Below, piece by piece: positions 11,546 to 20,996 of a DNA stretch of 64,000 bases. A program made the position numbers and the translations under genes. The stretch is taken from positions 43,576 to 107,575 of the forward strand of contig WGLS01000003.1 of the NCBI GenBank assembly GCA_016125455.1. Direction: 5' to 3'. Every line of letters begins with the position of its first letter. Position 1 is the stretch's first letter. Under the pieces are notes generated by a model. It had not been told where the DNA came from and made no database searches. It saw only the letters and a list, made by a program, of their open reading frames with translations. This DNA is from Alphaproteobacteria bacterium. Lineage in GTDB: Bacteria; Pseudomonadota; Alphaproteobacteria; Caulobacterales; Parvularculaceae.

Positions 11546-11938
11546 GTGCCATCCTACTATCCGCCTGTTAGTCCGTACGCCGCGGGACTCGCCGGCAGGT
11601 GTCCGCGGTGCGGGCAGGGAGCGCTCTTTTCCACTTTCCTCGGCGTTCGCGATAGCTGCGAAGCGTGCGGACTTGACTACTCGTCATCAGATGCCGGCGA
11701 TGGCCCAGCGGTGTTCGTCATCTTTATCGTTGGGTTTGTTGCGGTCTTGATTGCCTTCGTCACGCGCTTTTCGTGGGGCCTGCCAATCCTTGGGGCATTC
11801 GCGATTTCCTCGTTTGCCGCGATCGGCCTGACGCTCTTGTTGTTGCGGCCGTTGAAGGCGACGCTGATTGCGCTACAATTTCACAACAAGTCTGGCGAAG
11901 GACGTCAGGTCGATCGCGACGGGGACGGCGCGGCATGA
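11546..11938 (+). CDS. DUF983 membrane protein
   Basis: A 130-residue protein of the DUF983 family, which commonly follows ctaE in alphaproteobacteria; its exact role is not established. It opens with a zinc-ribbon-like pair of motifs, CPRCGQG and CEACGLDY, then the family signature DAGDGPAVFVIFIVGF and two membrane helices. The GTG at 11546 (reading PSYYPPVSPYAAG) is chosen since family members start near this PPVSP motif and GGCGGGG lies just upstream; a TTG at 11531 is also in frame. Its stop overlaps the surf1 start (ATGA). Confidence 0.88.
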   Translation: MPSYYPPVSPYAAGLAGRCPRCGQGALFSTFLGVRDSCEACGLDYSSSDAGDGPAVFVIFIVGFVAVLIAFVTRFSWGLPILGAFAISSFAAIGLTLLLLRPLKATLIALQFHNKSGEGRQVDRDGDGAA

Positions 11939-12657
11939 GGGTCATTTTCCAACCTGGCCTCGCAGTCGCAACTACCCTTGGATGCGCCGCCCTCGTTAGT
12001 CTTGGCTCTTGGCAATTGCATCGACTGGCGTGGAAGCGCGATCTTGTGGCCAAGGTCGAGGCCCGGCTCGAGGCAGCGCCTCGCCCCCTGGGCGATGTCA
12101 TCGGCAAGCGAGAAGAGTATCCTGATCCGGAATATGTGCCGGTCAAAATCGCCGGTGCATACCGTCACAGCCTTACTGTTCGCGTATTCGGCACTCTGGA
12201 TGGCGAGGCCGGACATTATCTGTTTACGCCTTTTAATCTCACGACACCAGTGAGATCCCGCGATGTCATTTATGTCAATCGAGGCTTTGTGCCGCAGGAT
12301 GTACAGTTTACGGCTCCTCTCGAGCAAACTGCTGAGGCCGGCCAGGTTACTATCGAAGGTCTTCTGCGAACGCCTGAAAAGCCGAACGGGATTGTGGAAT
12401 TTATCCGCCCTCGGAACGATGAGAAGGCCAACATTTGGTACGTTCGACGACCAAGCGTTTTCGCAAAGGCGGCGGGCATCGACGCGCTCGATGTTTATGT
12501 CGACAGCTCCGGCAAGGAATTCGCGGCTGAATGGCCCAGGGGCGGGACGACGAGGGTGGAATTCCCAAACCGGCACCTTGAATATGCGCTGACCTGGTTT
12601 GGCCTCGCCGGCGCCTTGCTTGCGGTCTTCGGCGCATTTTCCATCAGACGCGAATAG
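11935..12657 (+). CDS. SURF1 family oxidase assembly protein
   Basis: Inner-membrane assembly factor that helps insert heme A into subunit I. The 240-residue product has the classic two-helix plan: an N-terminal helix followed by GSWQLHRLAWKRDLVAKVEARL, a periplasmic domain with VYVNRGFVP, and a C-terminal helix in LEYALTWFGLAGALLAVFGAF. The ATG overlaps the stop of the DUF983 gene by 4 bases (ATGA), showing translational coupling. It is the last gene of the oxidase cluster and is convergent with the next gene, with 63 bases between them. Confidence 0.94.
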   Translation: MRVIFQPGLAVATTLGCAALVSLGSWQLHRLAWKRDLVAKVEARLEAAPRPLGDVIGKREEYPDPEYVPVKIAGAYRHSLTVRVFGTLDGEAGHYLFTPFNLTTPVRSRDVIYVNRGFVPQDVQFTAPLEQTAEAGQVTIEGLLRTPEKPNGIVEFIRPRNDEKANIWYVRRPSVFAKAAGIDALDVYVDSSGKEFAAEWPRGGTTRVEFPNRHLEYALTWFGLAGALLAVFGAFSIRRE

Positions 12658-12720
12658 GAAATCGACCCGATTCTGCCCTGACGTGTTTACGGTTCCCGAT
12701 CGCCGCCTCCGCCCGAGTGG

Positions 12721-13098
12721 CTACCGGCGATCGTCGGTGTCTTCAGCGGTTTCTTCGCTTTCATCAAAGAGAAGTATGGCTGATGGCGGCGCGCCGCGAC
12801 CGCAGGCGGCGAGCGCGCGGCCAGTGTACACCTTGTCGACGCCAAAGCATTTCGATGTGCGTCTGGTTCGACCGCAAATCTCTTTTTTCTCGATGTCGAT
12901 CGATTTAATCCGGATACGAATTTTCGCGGCCAGATCGGCATATATGATGTCGCCGCGCTTTAGCGTCTGTAGTTCACCGCGCTGTTTCACCGTTTCGCAC
13001 GGCGCGCCTGTGCCGGCTGTCGCTGGACCGAAGGCGGAGGAAACTGCGATTGACATGGCGGCTAGCGTGAGACCGCTTGCCGCCTTGAAGCCGGCCAT
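12721..13098 (-). CDS. Small secreted protein linked to the MotA/MotB-like pair
   Basis: A 125-residue protein with an N-terminal signal-peptide-like segment (LTLAAMSIAVSSAFGPATA) and a small, basic mature part that contains four Cys residues (PCETV, EICGR, SKCFG, AACGRG), suggesting disulfides in the periplasm. It ends in an acidic tail. I do not recognise a family. The start codon lies 3 bases after the stop of the MotB-like gene, so it is the last gene of a three-gene operon. A role with the envelope motor pair is inferred from this coupling only. Confidence 0.7.
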   Translation of the reverse strand: MAGFKAASGLTLAAMSIAVSSAFGPATAGTGAPCETVKQRGELQTLKRGDIIYADLAAKIRIRIKSIDIEKKEICGRTRRTSKCFGVDKVYTGRALAACGRGAPPSAILLFDESEETAEDTDDRR

Positions 13099-13101
13099 GC
13101 C

Positions 13102-14130
13102 TCAACGCTCCGTCAGCTTGAATTCAATTCGGCGGTTCTGGGCAAGCGCGCTCGCCGAGCCGCCCGCGACAAGCGGCGCCGTCGAGCCGGAGCCAGTCGC
13201 CATCAAGCGCCGCGCCGGAACGCCGCGCTCAGTAAGGTAGTTGACAACCGAGATGGCCCTCTGGGCGGAAAGCTCAAGATTGGAATCAAAGATGGCGCGG
13301 CAATTCGGACCAAGCGGCGCTGCGTCCGCATGCCCATCGACGCGAAGGACCCAGTTCACCTCAGTCGGGATATCATCCTGAATATCAATCAGGGCATCCG
13401 CAAGCTTGTTGAGATCGGACTGGCCGCCTTGGCCGATGACGGCCGAGCAAGAACCAAAGAGAATGTCGCTTTCAAAAACGAACCTGTCGCCGACGACCTT
13501 GATGTCGTCCCGTTCGCCAAGCGCGGCGCGCAAGGCTTCAAAAAAGCGAGAACGCACTTCCTGAAGTTCCTGCACCTTGCGAGCGAGGGCGGCGTTCAAC
13601 CGTTGCGACAGGTTTTCGATCTGCGCCTCCTGCGCCTTGTCCTTCGCTTCGGCAGCTTCCAGCGCTTCCTGCAGGCTCTGCAGTTGCTTTCGCAGCGCCG
13701 CGAGTTGGGCATTCAGGGTTGCGATCTGCGACTTCTGATCATCCGTGAGCGCCCTTTCTGCTTCGAGTTCCTCCACCGAAGCGGCGACCGCCGACTGACT
13801 GGCGGCAAGCGCTGCGCCGAGCGTCGCCAGTTCGGCGTTCTTTTGCTCAATTGTGTCCTGCAATGCGAGGATTTGCGCCTGCAGGTCGTCGCGCGCGGTT
13901 TCGGCAAGACCGAGTTGCCTCGCGAGCTCGTTAATGCGCGCCGTCAGTCGAACGAGTTCAGCGTCCTTGCCGGCGAGTTCGTCTTTTACCGACGTAAGTC
14001 GTTCGCCTAGATAAAATTGTGCGACGACGAAGATTGACAGGACGAACATCAATACCAGCAGGAGCGTCGACAAACCGTCGACGAAGCCGGGCCAGATGTT
14101 GGCCTCGCTCCCGCGTCTGCGCCGCGCCAT
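13102..14130 (-). CDS. MotB/OmpA-like peptidoglycan-binding protein
   Basis: A 342-residue inner-membrane protein with one helix (about 16-38), a long heptad-rich coiled coil (about 45-180) and a C-terminal OmpA/MotB domain (about 200-342) of the kind that binds peptidoglycan. Conserved parts are VNWVLRVDGHADAAPLG, ELSAQRAISVVNYLTERG and NRRIEFKLTE. The N-terminus (MARRRRGSEANIWPGFVDGLSTLLLVLMF) resembles MotB-type stators: an Asp (Asp18) sits at the helix entrance. It starts 3 bases after the MotA/TolQ-like gene. No flagellar genes are near, so it is probably an ion-driven envelope complex rather than a flagellar stator. Confidence 0.85.
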   Translation of the reverse strand: MARRRRGSEANIWPGFVDGLSTLLLVLMFVLSIFVVAQFYLGERLTSVKDELAGKDAELVRLTARINELARQLGLAETARDDLQAQILALQDTIEQKNAELATLGAALAASQSAVAASVEELEAERALTDDQKSQIATLNAQLAALRKQLQSLQEALEAAEAKDKAQEAQIENLSQRLNAALARKVQELQEVRSRFFEALRAALGERDDIKVVGDRFVFESDILFGSCSAVIGQGGQSDLNKLADALIDIQDDIPTEVNWVLRVDGHADAAPLGPNCRAIFDSNLELSAQRAISVVNYLTERGVPARRLMATGSGSTAPLVAGGSASALAQNRRIEFKLTER

Positions 14131-14133
14131 GGC

Positions 14134-15066
14134 TTACTCTCCGCCGCCGACGCGAATGAGCGTTCTGTTCAGCGCCCTGATCTCATCCTTCAGCTCGGCA
14201 ATCTGTCCGGCCGAGGCCTTGATTTGTGTTTCTGTATTGGCGGCTAGCGCCGCCTCAAGCGCGCCGACGGCGCCGGCAATGTCGCCATCTGAAACCAGAT
14301 CAGCAAAGGACGCCTTGGCGTCGCTTCGGCCGCCCCGCGTAGGTTCGGTTTCCTGCGCCAGCCAGTCTTCGAGATCCGAGTAGAAGCGCCCTTGCGCCTG
14401 GCCTGCCTGCAAGTCAAGGAAACCGACGATCAGGCTGCCGCCCAACCCGAACAGAGACGAGGAGAACGCGGTGCCCATGCCGCCAAGCGGCGCCTGAAGG
14501 TTCTGGATAAGCTGGGCGACCGCATCCTCGGCCGCGCCGTCCGTCGCCAGGCCGCTTATCGTCGCCGCGACCGCGTTCACCGTTTCGAGCAGTCCCCAGA
14601 ATGTCCCTAGCAGTCCAAGGAAAACAAGCAGGTTGCCAATATACCTTCCCATCTCGCGACCTTCATCCATCCGTGCCCCAACGGAATCGAGGATGGCCCG
14701 CGCTGATTCACTGGTCAGGCCGGCTTGCGAGTCGCGCGCCTTTTTCAGGATCCGCGTTGTCGCAATGATAAGGTCGGGCGCCCGCCGGCGTCGGGTGTCG
14801 CGCTCGTAAAAGGCCTGGATCCAGCGCGATGCTGGCGCGATCGCTCCAGCTTGCCTCAGATTGAAAACGATGCCGACGAACAGGACGAAAAGAATAAGCC
14901 CGTTGAGTGCAGTATTTGCATTGAACGCGTCAACAAGAAGGGATGTCGGCTGCGGGCTGTAGGGTGACAGAAAATAGATGACGACAGCGACCACTGCGAG
15001 AAACAGCACCATGTTCAGGATATAGCCGCCCGGTTTTGTAAACCGCACATTGTCGATCGTCGCCAT
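14134..15066 (-). CDS. MotA/TolQ/ExbB-like proton channel protein
   Basis: A 310-residue inner-membrane protein. It has N-terminal helices (about 16-36 and 55-70), a cytoplasmic segment rich in Arg/Glu, and two further helices holding the family region GRYIGNLLVFLGLLGTFWGLLETV and LGGMGTAFSSSLFGLGGSLIVGFLDLQ, as in MotA, TolQ and ExbB. The C-terminus is a short coiled coil (QIAELKDEIRALNRTLI). It is first in an operon with the MotB-like gene. This pair is found widely in alphaproteobacteria, often mislabelled as flagellar; its physiological role is unclear. Confidence 0.85.
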   Translation of the reverse strand: MATIDNVRFTKPGGYILNMVLFLAVVAVVIYFLSPYSPQPTSLLVDAFNANTALNGLILFVLFVGIVFNLRQAGAIAPASRWIQAFYERDTRRRRAPDLIIATTRILKKARDSQAGLTSESARAILDSVGARMDEGREMGRYIGNLLVFLGLLGTFWGLLETVNAVAATISGLATDGAAEDAVAQLIQNLQAPLGGMGTAFSSSLFGLGGSLIVGFLDLQAGQAQGRFYSDLEDWLAQETEPTRGGRSDAKASFADLVSDGDIAGAVGALEAALAANTETQIKASAGQIAELKDEIRALNRTLIRVGGGE

Positions 15067-15529
15067 CGATCTCGCCCCTCATTCGTCAACTAACGTCGCG
15101 TTACCCTCAGACTATGTCAGTTTTTCGAACTGAACGAGACCCGAACGGCAACAATGGAATTCGCTCTAGGGCGCGGCGAAGTTTGTGGCGCGACCGGCGG
15201 CGTCGCTTGTCGCGGAATGGTTGTGCGCAAAAAATGCGCTTTTCACTTGACGACAGTTTTGTGACATGTATATGAAGGTAATGTGACAGATATACGACGG
15301 ATTTAAGACGGCTTCGTCGGCGTCCGGGCGACATGTTCCAGAAGGATCTGAAATCGCCCCTGCCAGTCAGTAGACAGCCGCCACCGTCGGCCCTCTGCCG
15401 CTTCGTCCAGTTTCGGCGGGTCGTCCGTCGTGGCTGATTTCGGAATCCGCTTCGGGAAAGCCCCGGAGCGGAGGCGGTGCCGCTCGGCCTTGAATCGGAC
15501 CGGGGGCGTTATTGCCTAGGAGAATGTAA
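15067..15529. other. 463-base divergent intergenic region
   Basis: No convincing coding sequence lies here. It separates the minus-strand MotA/MotB-like operon from the plus-strand periplasmic protein gene at 15530. It holds one sigma-70-like promoter and a pair of direct repeats, listed separately; the rest shows no structure that I can name. Confidence 0.5.
15247..15274 (+). promoter_or_regulatory. Possible sigma-70 promoter with TGTGACA direct repeats
   Basis: TTGACG at 15247-15252 and TATATG at 15269-15274 are separated by 16 bases. Two exact TGTGACA copies begin at 15260 and 15282, 22 bases apart, or two helical turns on the same face. The first lies inside the promoter spacer and the second just after the -10 box. 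This fits a regulated promoter for the gene at 15530, but the leader would be about 250 bases long. Confidence 0.35.
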
Positions 15530-15880
15530 ATGAAAAAAATGATCGGAATACTCGGCGTCATGGCAGGCGCGATGCTTGCGGGTCAGGCTCTCGCCCAAGA
15601 TTTCGGACGCTTGCCTGCGTCGTATCAACAATCGACTGAAAGCTACGTGAAGTCCCGCATGGCGGGCGCCGATGTCGCCAGTGTTGAATGCACCGGGCAC
15701 CCTTATCGCGTGTACCTCGATGTGCGCGGTCGTGAAGATGTTCCCGCATGGGCTGTCAAGGTAAACGTTGAAGCGCGGGCCTATCAGCGGACCTCGCGCG
15801 AAAAGCTAACCGTCTTTTTCGTCAATGGTCGACCGGTTGCGATCGGCGACGACCGCGGCGTCAGCTATCGCAAGGCCTGA
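15530..15880 (+). CDS. Small periplasmic protein of unknown function
   Basis: A 116-residue protein with a clear signal peptide (MKKMIGILGVMAGAMLAGQALA-Q) and a mature domain of about 94 residues that is rich in Tyr and Arg and likely beta-rich (YRVYLDVRGREDVPAWAVKVNVEARAY kept in part). It has one Cys in the mature part. The start is clear: AGGAGA lies 6 bases before the ATG. A strong terminator follows, so it is a single-gene unit. I do not recognise the family. Confidence 0.8.
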   Translation: MKKMIGILGVMAGAMLAGQALAQDFGRLPASYQQSTESYVKSRMAGADVASVECTGHPYRVYLDVRGREDVPAWAVKVNVEARAYQRTSREKLTVFFVNGRPVAIGDDRGVSYRKA

Positions 15881-15906
15881 TCGGCGGACGCGCAGTCTAA
15901 ACCAAT

Positions 15907-15940
15907 GGCCGGCCCGCGCGATGCGCGGGCCGGTCTTTTT
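15907..15940 (+). terminator. Rho-independent terminator
   Basis: An 11-bp GC-rich stem (CCGGCCCGCGC / GCGCGGGCCGG) closes a 3-base loop, followed by TCTTTTT. It lies 27 bases after the stop of the small periplasmic protein gene. Confidence 0.88.
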
Positions 15941-16058
15941 GCGTTGCGATGAGCCCCGCCGGACACAGATGAAAATTGCCGGTTGGAATTGGGTGGCATA
16001 ACTTGGTGACGGCAGCGGGGGCGGGACGGTCGCGCGCCTTGCCAACAGGCGAGGGGCA

Positions 16059-17627
16059 ATGGGCATCCAGATTATCACCATTCATGGGACCGGCGATGGC
16101 CTGGCAGGTGCGACAGGCGAGGAACGTTGGTGGGAGCCGACGGGGACATTCGCCGAAGAACTGCGTGCCGCTGTCGAAGAACCGATCGAGATAATCCCTT
16201 TCAAATGGTCAGGCGAGAACTCGGAGAACGATCGTGCAACGGCGGCCGTAAGGCTGTTTCGCGAACTTCATCCGCGATTTGTCGATCGGCGCGATGGTGA
16301 ACAAGGCCACGTCCATTTAATCAGCCACAGTCATGGCGGGAATGTTGGGCTTAAGGCGATTGCCGAGTCACTGCGCCGTGTAAATCGGCCATCCCGGATC
16401 GCGAGCTGGACCAACATTGCGACGCCGTTCTTTAGTGATCGCCTGTCGTTCAACCCAATCAATCGGTACGGCCTCGGCGGCGTAATGGGCCTGACATTGT
16501 GGGCGATTGGCGCGCTTGCTGCAGCGGGCGCGGTGGTCTTTCTCAGTTTGGCGTTGATGGAGCTCAACGGCGATGAGCTTGCTTTTGAACGGCTTGTTTG
16601 CGCTGATGCCGGTATTTGCGATCCGTCAATTGATGAGGCTGGAGCCGGCGATTTGTTCGGCGTTTTTCTTGCGCAGCTCGCCTTTACCGCGGCGCAGGTC
16701 GGACTTGGAACTTGGCTCGTGAGGAGCGCCATTTTCCGAAAGAAATTTGGGCGACGGCGGCGCGGACGAGAGCGCATGCAGGAGTTCATCAACGCCAGGA
16801 TGGCAAATGTTTACCATGCCGCGGACGAGGCGATCCTGCTGCTCAAGACCGTCAGTGAACAAAAATTTCGAATCGTTTCTTCCAAGAGCATCTCGCGAAA
16901 CGTGCGAACGGCGTTTTTTGTCGTTGTTCCAATGCTAAGTTTCGCCTTGATGCTCGCGCTGGCGGTAGGTGCGTCGAACTCGGTCGATGCAGGCAACTTT
17001 GATTCGATGAGTCCCCTGGATACATTGAAAGCGGCCTTTGAGCCGCCGGCTTCCAGGAACGAAGACGCCCTGGCCTTCTTTCTTGGCGCGACGATTTCGG
17101 TTGGCATCTTCGCTCTGCCGATCATCGCGACAATTGCGTATTTGGTCTATACGCTCACATTACGGATTATCGTCGAGAATGGTTTATTGACCTTCCTCAA
17201 CGGCACCGTTCGAGCCGCGCTGAAAGGCAATGCCTTTGGCAATGACATGACCGGCCTAATCGTCCGCGATGTCGGACCTTCGCCATTCTCCCAGAGCGCT
17301 CAGTCGTTTCGTCCTTTGCCGTCGCCTCTTGCCGATGCGCTGGAGGCCCATGTCGCGTCATACGCCGCTGATACTCTTTCCAGAGCAAGGCGAATTATCT
17401 CGATGGAAGGTCAGCTGGGCGCGCGTTCCGATGCGACCAGGACGCTACTCGAAACGATGTCCTGGAACGAACTCGCCCATACAGCCTATTTCCGCGTCCC
17501 AGCTGTCCGTAAGTTCATCATTTTTGCCTTTATCAGAACCGCCGGACTGACGCCGTCTGAATCGTTCCAATCCGACCCAGACTGGGACCGGATGGACGCA
17601 TGGTTGAAGGAAATTGCGCCTGTTTGA
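16059..17627 (+). CDS. Membrane protein with an alpha/beta-hydrolase-like N-terminal domain
   Basis: A 522-residue protein of unknown function. The first 130 residues look like an alpha/beta hydrolase: strand plus oxyanion-type motif IITIHGTGDG near residue 5-14, and the nucleophile elbow HLISHSHGGNVG with Ser91, in which the usual first Gly is Ser. The rest has four or so membrane segments (about 142-165, 200-225, 285-308 and 335-365), a basic cytoplasmic loop (FRKKFGRRRRGRERM) and a soluble C-terminus. A catalytic Asp/His after the elbow is not obvious because the fold is interrupted by membrane helices. GAGGGG precedes the ATG. It is a lone gene before typA. Confidence 0.75.
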   Translation: MGIQIITIHGTGDGLAGATGEERWWEPTGTFAEELRAAVEEPIEIIPFKWSGENSENDRATAAVRLFRELHPRFVDRRDGEQGHVHLISHSHGGNVGLKAIAESLRRVNRPSRIASWTNIATPFFSDRLSFNPINRYGLGGVMGLTLWAIGALAAAGAVVFLSLALMELNGDELAFERLVCADAGICDPSIDEAGAGDLFGVFLAQLAFTAAQVGLGTWLVRSAIFRKKFGRRRRGRERMQEFINARMANVYHAADEAILLLKTVSEQKFRIVSSKSISRNVRTAFFVVVPMLSFALMLALAVGASNSVDAGNFDSMSPLDTLKAAFEPPASRNEDALAFFLGATISVGIFALPIIATIAYLVYTLTLRIIVENGLLTFLNGTVRAALKGNAFGNDMTGLIVRDVGPSPFSQSAQSFRPLPSPLADALEAHVASYAADTLSRARRIISMEGQLGARSDATRTLLETMSWNELAHTAYFRVPAVRKFIIFAFIRTAGLTPSESFQSDPDWDRMDAWLKEIAPV

Positions 17628-17723
17628 CCCTCGACTCTTGTGACGCGGCTTGCGTGGGCCGGGAAAAGGTCTAAAGCGAGCGGTCAAGAGCTTGCTGCAT
17701 AGCAACGAACCCCGGCCGCCCAG

Positions 17724-19592
17724 ATGTCAGATTTACCCGTCGCTCCCGCAGAGCGCCTGCGCAATGTCGCCATTATCGCCCACGTCGACCACGGCAAGAC
17801 AACCCTGGTCGATGAAATGCTGCGTCAGTCAGGCGCTGTTCGGGAAAATGCGGACATGGCCGAACGCGCGATGGATTCAAATGACATCGAGCGCGAGCGC
17901 GGAATCACGATCCTCGCAAAATGCACGAGCGTCGACTGGGTGGGCGCCGGGGCCTCGGATCCACTACGCATCAACATCGTTGACACGCCTGGACACGCCG
18001 ATTTTGGCGGCGAGGTCGAGCGAATTCTTTCAATGGTCGATGGCTGCCTTCTGCTTGTGGACGCTGCCGAAGGCCCGATGCCACAAACCAAGTTCGTTCT
18101 TTCAAAGGCCCTTAAGCTTGGGCTCAAGCCGATCCTCGTGCTCAACAAGATCGATCGACCGGCGGCGGACCCGGATGCCGCGCTTGACGCCGCGTTTGAC
18201 CTATTCGCCGCGCTTGGCGCAAGCGATGAACAACTGGACTTCCCTACTTTATACGCTTCCGGTCGCGATGGCTGGGCGGCGCGCGACATTAATGATCCGC
18301 ACGATGATCTTTCACCTTTGTTCGAGACGATCGCCGCGCACGTTCCGGCCCCGAGGGTGGCCGCCGCTAGCGAGGGTGAACCATTCCGGATGCTTGCCAC
18401 GACTCTTGAGGCCGATCCTTATCTCGGGCGAATTCTGACTGGGCGCGTTGAGTCCGGCGTAATACGGCCGGGCTTGACATACAAGGCGCTATCGCGTTCC
18501 GGCAAAGAGCTGGAACGTGTACGGATTACCAAGGTGTTGGCGTTTCGTGGCCTGAAGCGCCAGCCCGTCGATATAGCTGGGCCAGGCGACATTGTGGCCA
18601 TCGCTGGATACCAGAAGGCGTCGGTCGCGGATACGCTGTGCGATCTGTCAGCTATGGAAGCGCTCCCGGCTCAGCCGATCGATCCGCCGACGCTTTCAGT
18701 CACAATCTCGGCGAACGACTCTCCGCTTGCTGGCCGTGAAGGAGACAAGGTGCAGTCGCGGGTCATCCGTGAGCGTCTTATGCGTCAAGCCGAAGGCGAC
18801 GTCGCGATTCGCGTGACGGACGCGGCAAGTGGCGACGGCATTGAAGTCGCTGGGCGCGGCGAGCTGCAGCTCGGCGTTCTGATTGAGAACATGCGCCGCG
18901 AAGGCTTTGAGTTATCCGTCTCTCGACCCAGGGTCGTTACGAAAATGAACGATGCCGGAGAGACCCTCGAGCCGATTGAAGAAGTCGTAATCGATGTCGA
19001 CGATGAATTTTCCGGCGTAGTCATTGAAACGCTGACGCGCCGCAAGGCGGATCTACAGGAAATGAAGCCGGCCGGCGCAGGCAAGACGCGGCTCGTTCTG
19101 CACGCGCCCGCACGCGCCCTGATCGGCTATCATGGTCAATTCCTGACGGACACGCGCGGCACAGGCGTGATGAACCGTTCTTTCCTTGAGTACTCGCCTC
19201 ATCGCGGTCCGATCGAGGGGCGGCGGAACGGTGTCTTGATCGCAAACGGGGATGGCGAGAGCGTTCCCTATGCGCTGTGGAACCTCGAAGAACGCGGCGT
19301 TCTTTTCATTTCGTCTGGCGAGGCGGTCTATCAGGGGATGATCATTGGCGAAAACGCCAAGGACGACGATCTCGACGTCAACCCGCTTCGAGCAAAGCAG
19401 CTCACGAACATTCGGGCTGCGGGCAAGGACGAAGCCGTGCGCCTGACGACGCCGCGCCGGCTGACGCTTGAACACGCCATCGCCTACATCGAAGACGATG
19501 AGCTGGTGGAAGTGACGCCAAGGTCCATTCGTTTGAGAAAGCGCGAATTGCTGCCCCATATGCGCAAGAAGCGGGCAAAAGCCGCGGGCTGA
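17724..19592 (+). CDS. typA: GTPase TypA/BipA
   Basis: Translational GTPase that binds the 70S ribosome and assists ribosome assembly and stress adaptation. The 622-residue product has all the G motifs: AHVDHGKTT (G1), RGITI (G2), [11 protein letters not shown] (G3) and [12 protein letters not shown] (G4). The EF-G-like domains follow, and the BipA-specific C-terminal part contains [12 protein letters not shown] and a basic end. The length matches BipA (about 610). It is convergent with the serine hydrolase gene, 21 bases away. Confidence 0.97.
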   Translation: MSDLPVAPAERLRNVAIIAHVDHGKTTLVDEMLRQSGAVRENADMAERAMDSNDIERERGITILAKCTSVDWVGAGASDPLRINIVDTPGHADFGGEVERILSMVDGCLLLVDAAEGPMPQTKFVLSKALKLGLKPILVLNKIDRPAADPDAALDAAFDLFAALGASDEQLDFPTLYASGRDGWAARDINDPHDDLSPLFETIAAHVPAPRVAAASEGEPFRMLATTLEADPYLGRILTGRVESGVIRPGLTYKALSRSGKELERVRITKVLAFRGLKRQPVDIAGPGDIVAIAGYQKASVADTLCDLSAMEALPAQPIDPPTLSVTISANDSPLAGREGDKVQSRVIRERLMRQAEGDVAIRVTDAASGDGIEVAGRGELQLGVLIENMRREGFELSVSRPRVVTKMNDAGETLEPIEEVVIDVDDEFSGVVIETLTRRKADLQEMKPAGAGKTRLVLHAPARALIGYHGQFLTDTRGTGVMNRSFLEYSPHRGPIEGRRNGVLIANGDGESVPYALWNLEERGVLFISSGEAVYQGMIIGENAKDDDLDVNPLRAKQLTNIRAAGKDEAVRLTTPRRLTLEHAIAYIEDDELVEVTPRSIRLRKRELLPHMRKKRAKAAG

Positions 19593-19613
19593 CGCGCCTT
19601 TCCAGCCGCATCT

Positions 19614-20996
19614 CTATTCCGCGCCAGTTGCTGCCGAATAAGCGATCGATCGAACGAGTTGTCCGGCATTCGTGCCTGGATCATTTGGCCCAGGTTCACG
19701 TTGTGTCAGGAGCACGACGGCGACGTCATCGGCCTTGTTGACAACGAAAGACGTGTCCCAATAGCCGCCCCAGCGCCAGTCTCCGGGCGCGTCATACTCG
19801 CCGGTAAGGCCGGGTTTCATGATGACCTGGCCCCCGAGTCCGAATCCATACCCTTTGTCCTGCCAGTCCTGCGGCAGAACGCGCTGAAGAAGCTGGTTCG
19901 TGAACATCGCGCGCACGCTCGCGCCGGAAAGAATGCGAGCGCCATCAAGTTCGCCATCATTGAGTAGCATGCGGCAGAATCTTATGTAGTCCGGCGCGGT
20001 CGAAACAAGACCGCCGCCGCCGGACGCAACGCCGAATGCCTGCGCGTTGATGTCAACCGCGATACCTTGACCGTTGGGATCGACAGGATCCGGCAATGTC
20101 AGGTTGCCCGCCTCATCGAAAGTATAGACAGTCGCAAGTCCCGGGACATCCGCGTCGTCAATAAGAAAGAACGTGTCCGTCATATTCAGCGGGTCAAAGA
20201 TCGCCTGCTTTGCATAAGCGCCAAGCTCCATGCCGGAAGCTACTTCTACCACGCGACCGAGCACGTCGGTCGCGTAACTATAAAACCACCGCTCGCCGGG
20301 ATCAAAGTAGAGAGGGAGCGCGGCAATTCGCTCAATTCGCGCGTCCAGGTCTCCTTCGGTAAAGAACGGGTTCGCGGCCAGATATTCCTTGTCCAGATCA
20401 GTCCTTGCCAGGAATGCATACCCGAGGCCGGCTGTGTGGGTCAGGAGGTCTCGGACGAGAATATCGCGCTTCGCCGGGCGGGTCGGATAGGTCCCGTCAG
20501 GGCCGCGCATGCCGTCGGTGGCGACGACCGGGTTTGCGAATGCTGGAATGTACATCTTCACAGGGTCGTTCAGCGCCAGGCGACCTTCCTCAACAAGGCG
20601 CATCGCGGCAGCAGAAACAACCGGTTTCGTCATCGAAGCGATGCGAAAGCGCGTGTCGACGGTCATCGGCCTTCCGCCGGCAATATCCGCTGATCCAATC
20701 GCTGTTGAGTAGGCGACGGCATCGCTCGTTGCTACCATTGCGACGAAGCCGGCGCGGCGTCCGGCGTCAACTTCCGCCTGTAAGACGTCATCGATCCGCT
20801 TAAGTCTTTCGGAGTCGGCGATCGAGACGCTGGCATTCCGCGAACGGTCTCGCTGTGTGGTCGTTTCGCCACGACTGACCTGAACGATGTCGCCCAGATT
20901 GATTTGGTCGAGCGCATCGCAGCCGTTCAAGCTGATCGCGATCGCAGCAATGCCAAAAGCAGCTGCTACCGGTCGCAGTTTCCTGATCGTTCTCAC
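19614..20996 (-). CDS. Serine hydrolase of the beta-lactamase (class C/EstB) family, lipoprotein
   Basis: A 460-residue predicted lipoprotein with a lipobox (SLNGC, Cys at about residue 25) and a beta-lactamase-like serine hydrolase domain. The catalytic SxxK motif is SMTK and a YSY motif (WFYSYATD) stands for the Tyr-x-Asn element. C-terminal segments such as GYGFGLGGQV and RWGGYWDTSFVVNK match esterases and D-peptidases of this family; the substrate is unknown. The GTG at 20996 is chosen because AGGGAG lies 8 bases upstream and it directly begins the signal peptide (RTIRKLRPVAAAFG); longer in-frame starts at 21044 and 21167 exist. Confidence 0.88.
   Translation of the reverse strand: MRTIRKLRPVAAAFGIAAIAISLNGCDALDQINLGDIVQVSRGETTTQRDRSRNASVSIADSERLKRIDDVLQAEVDAGRRAGFVAMVATSDAVAYSTAIGSADIAGGRPMTVDTRFRIASMTKPVVSAAAMRLVEEGRLALNDPVKMYIPAFANPVVATDGMRGPDGTYPTRPAKRDILVRDLLTHTAGLGYAFLARTDLDKEYLAANPFFTEGDLDARIERIAALPLYFDPGERWFYSYATDVLGRVVEVASGMELGAYAKQAIFDPLNMTDTFFLIDDADVPGLATVYTFDEAGNLTLPDPVDPNGQGIAVDINAQAFGVASGGGGLVSTAPDYIRFCRMLLNDGELDGARILSGASVRAMFTNQLLQRVLPQDWQDKGYGFGLGGQVIMKPGLTGEYDAPGDWRWGGYWDTSFVVNKADDVAVVLLTQREPGPNDPGTNAGQLVRSIAYSAATGAE

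Noticed and set aside
13102..15066. MotA/MotB-like pair considered as a Zorya-type defence system
   Set aside because: No zorC/zorD or helicase-nuclease gene follows; the third gene is a small secreted protein.
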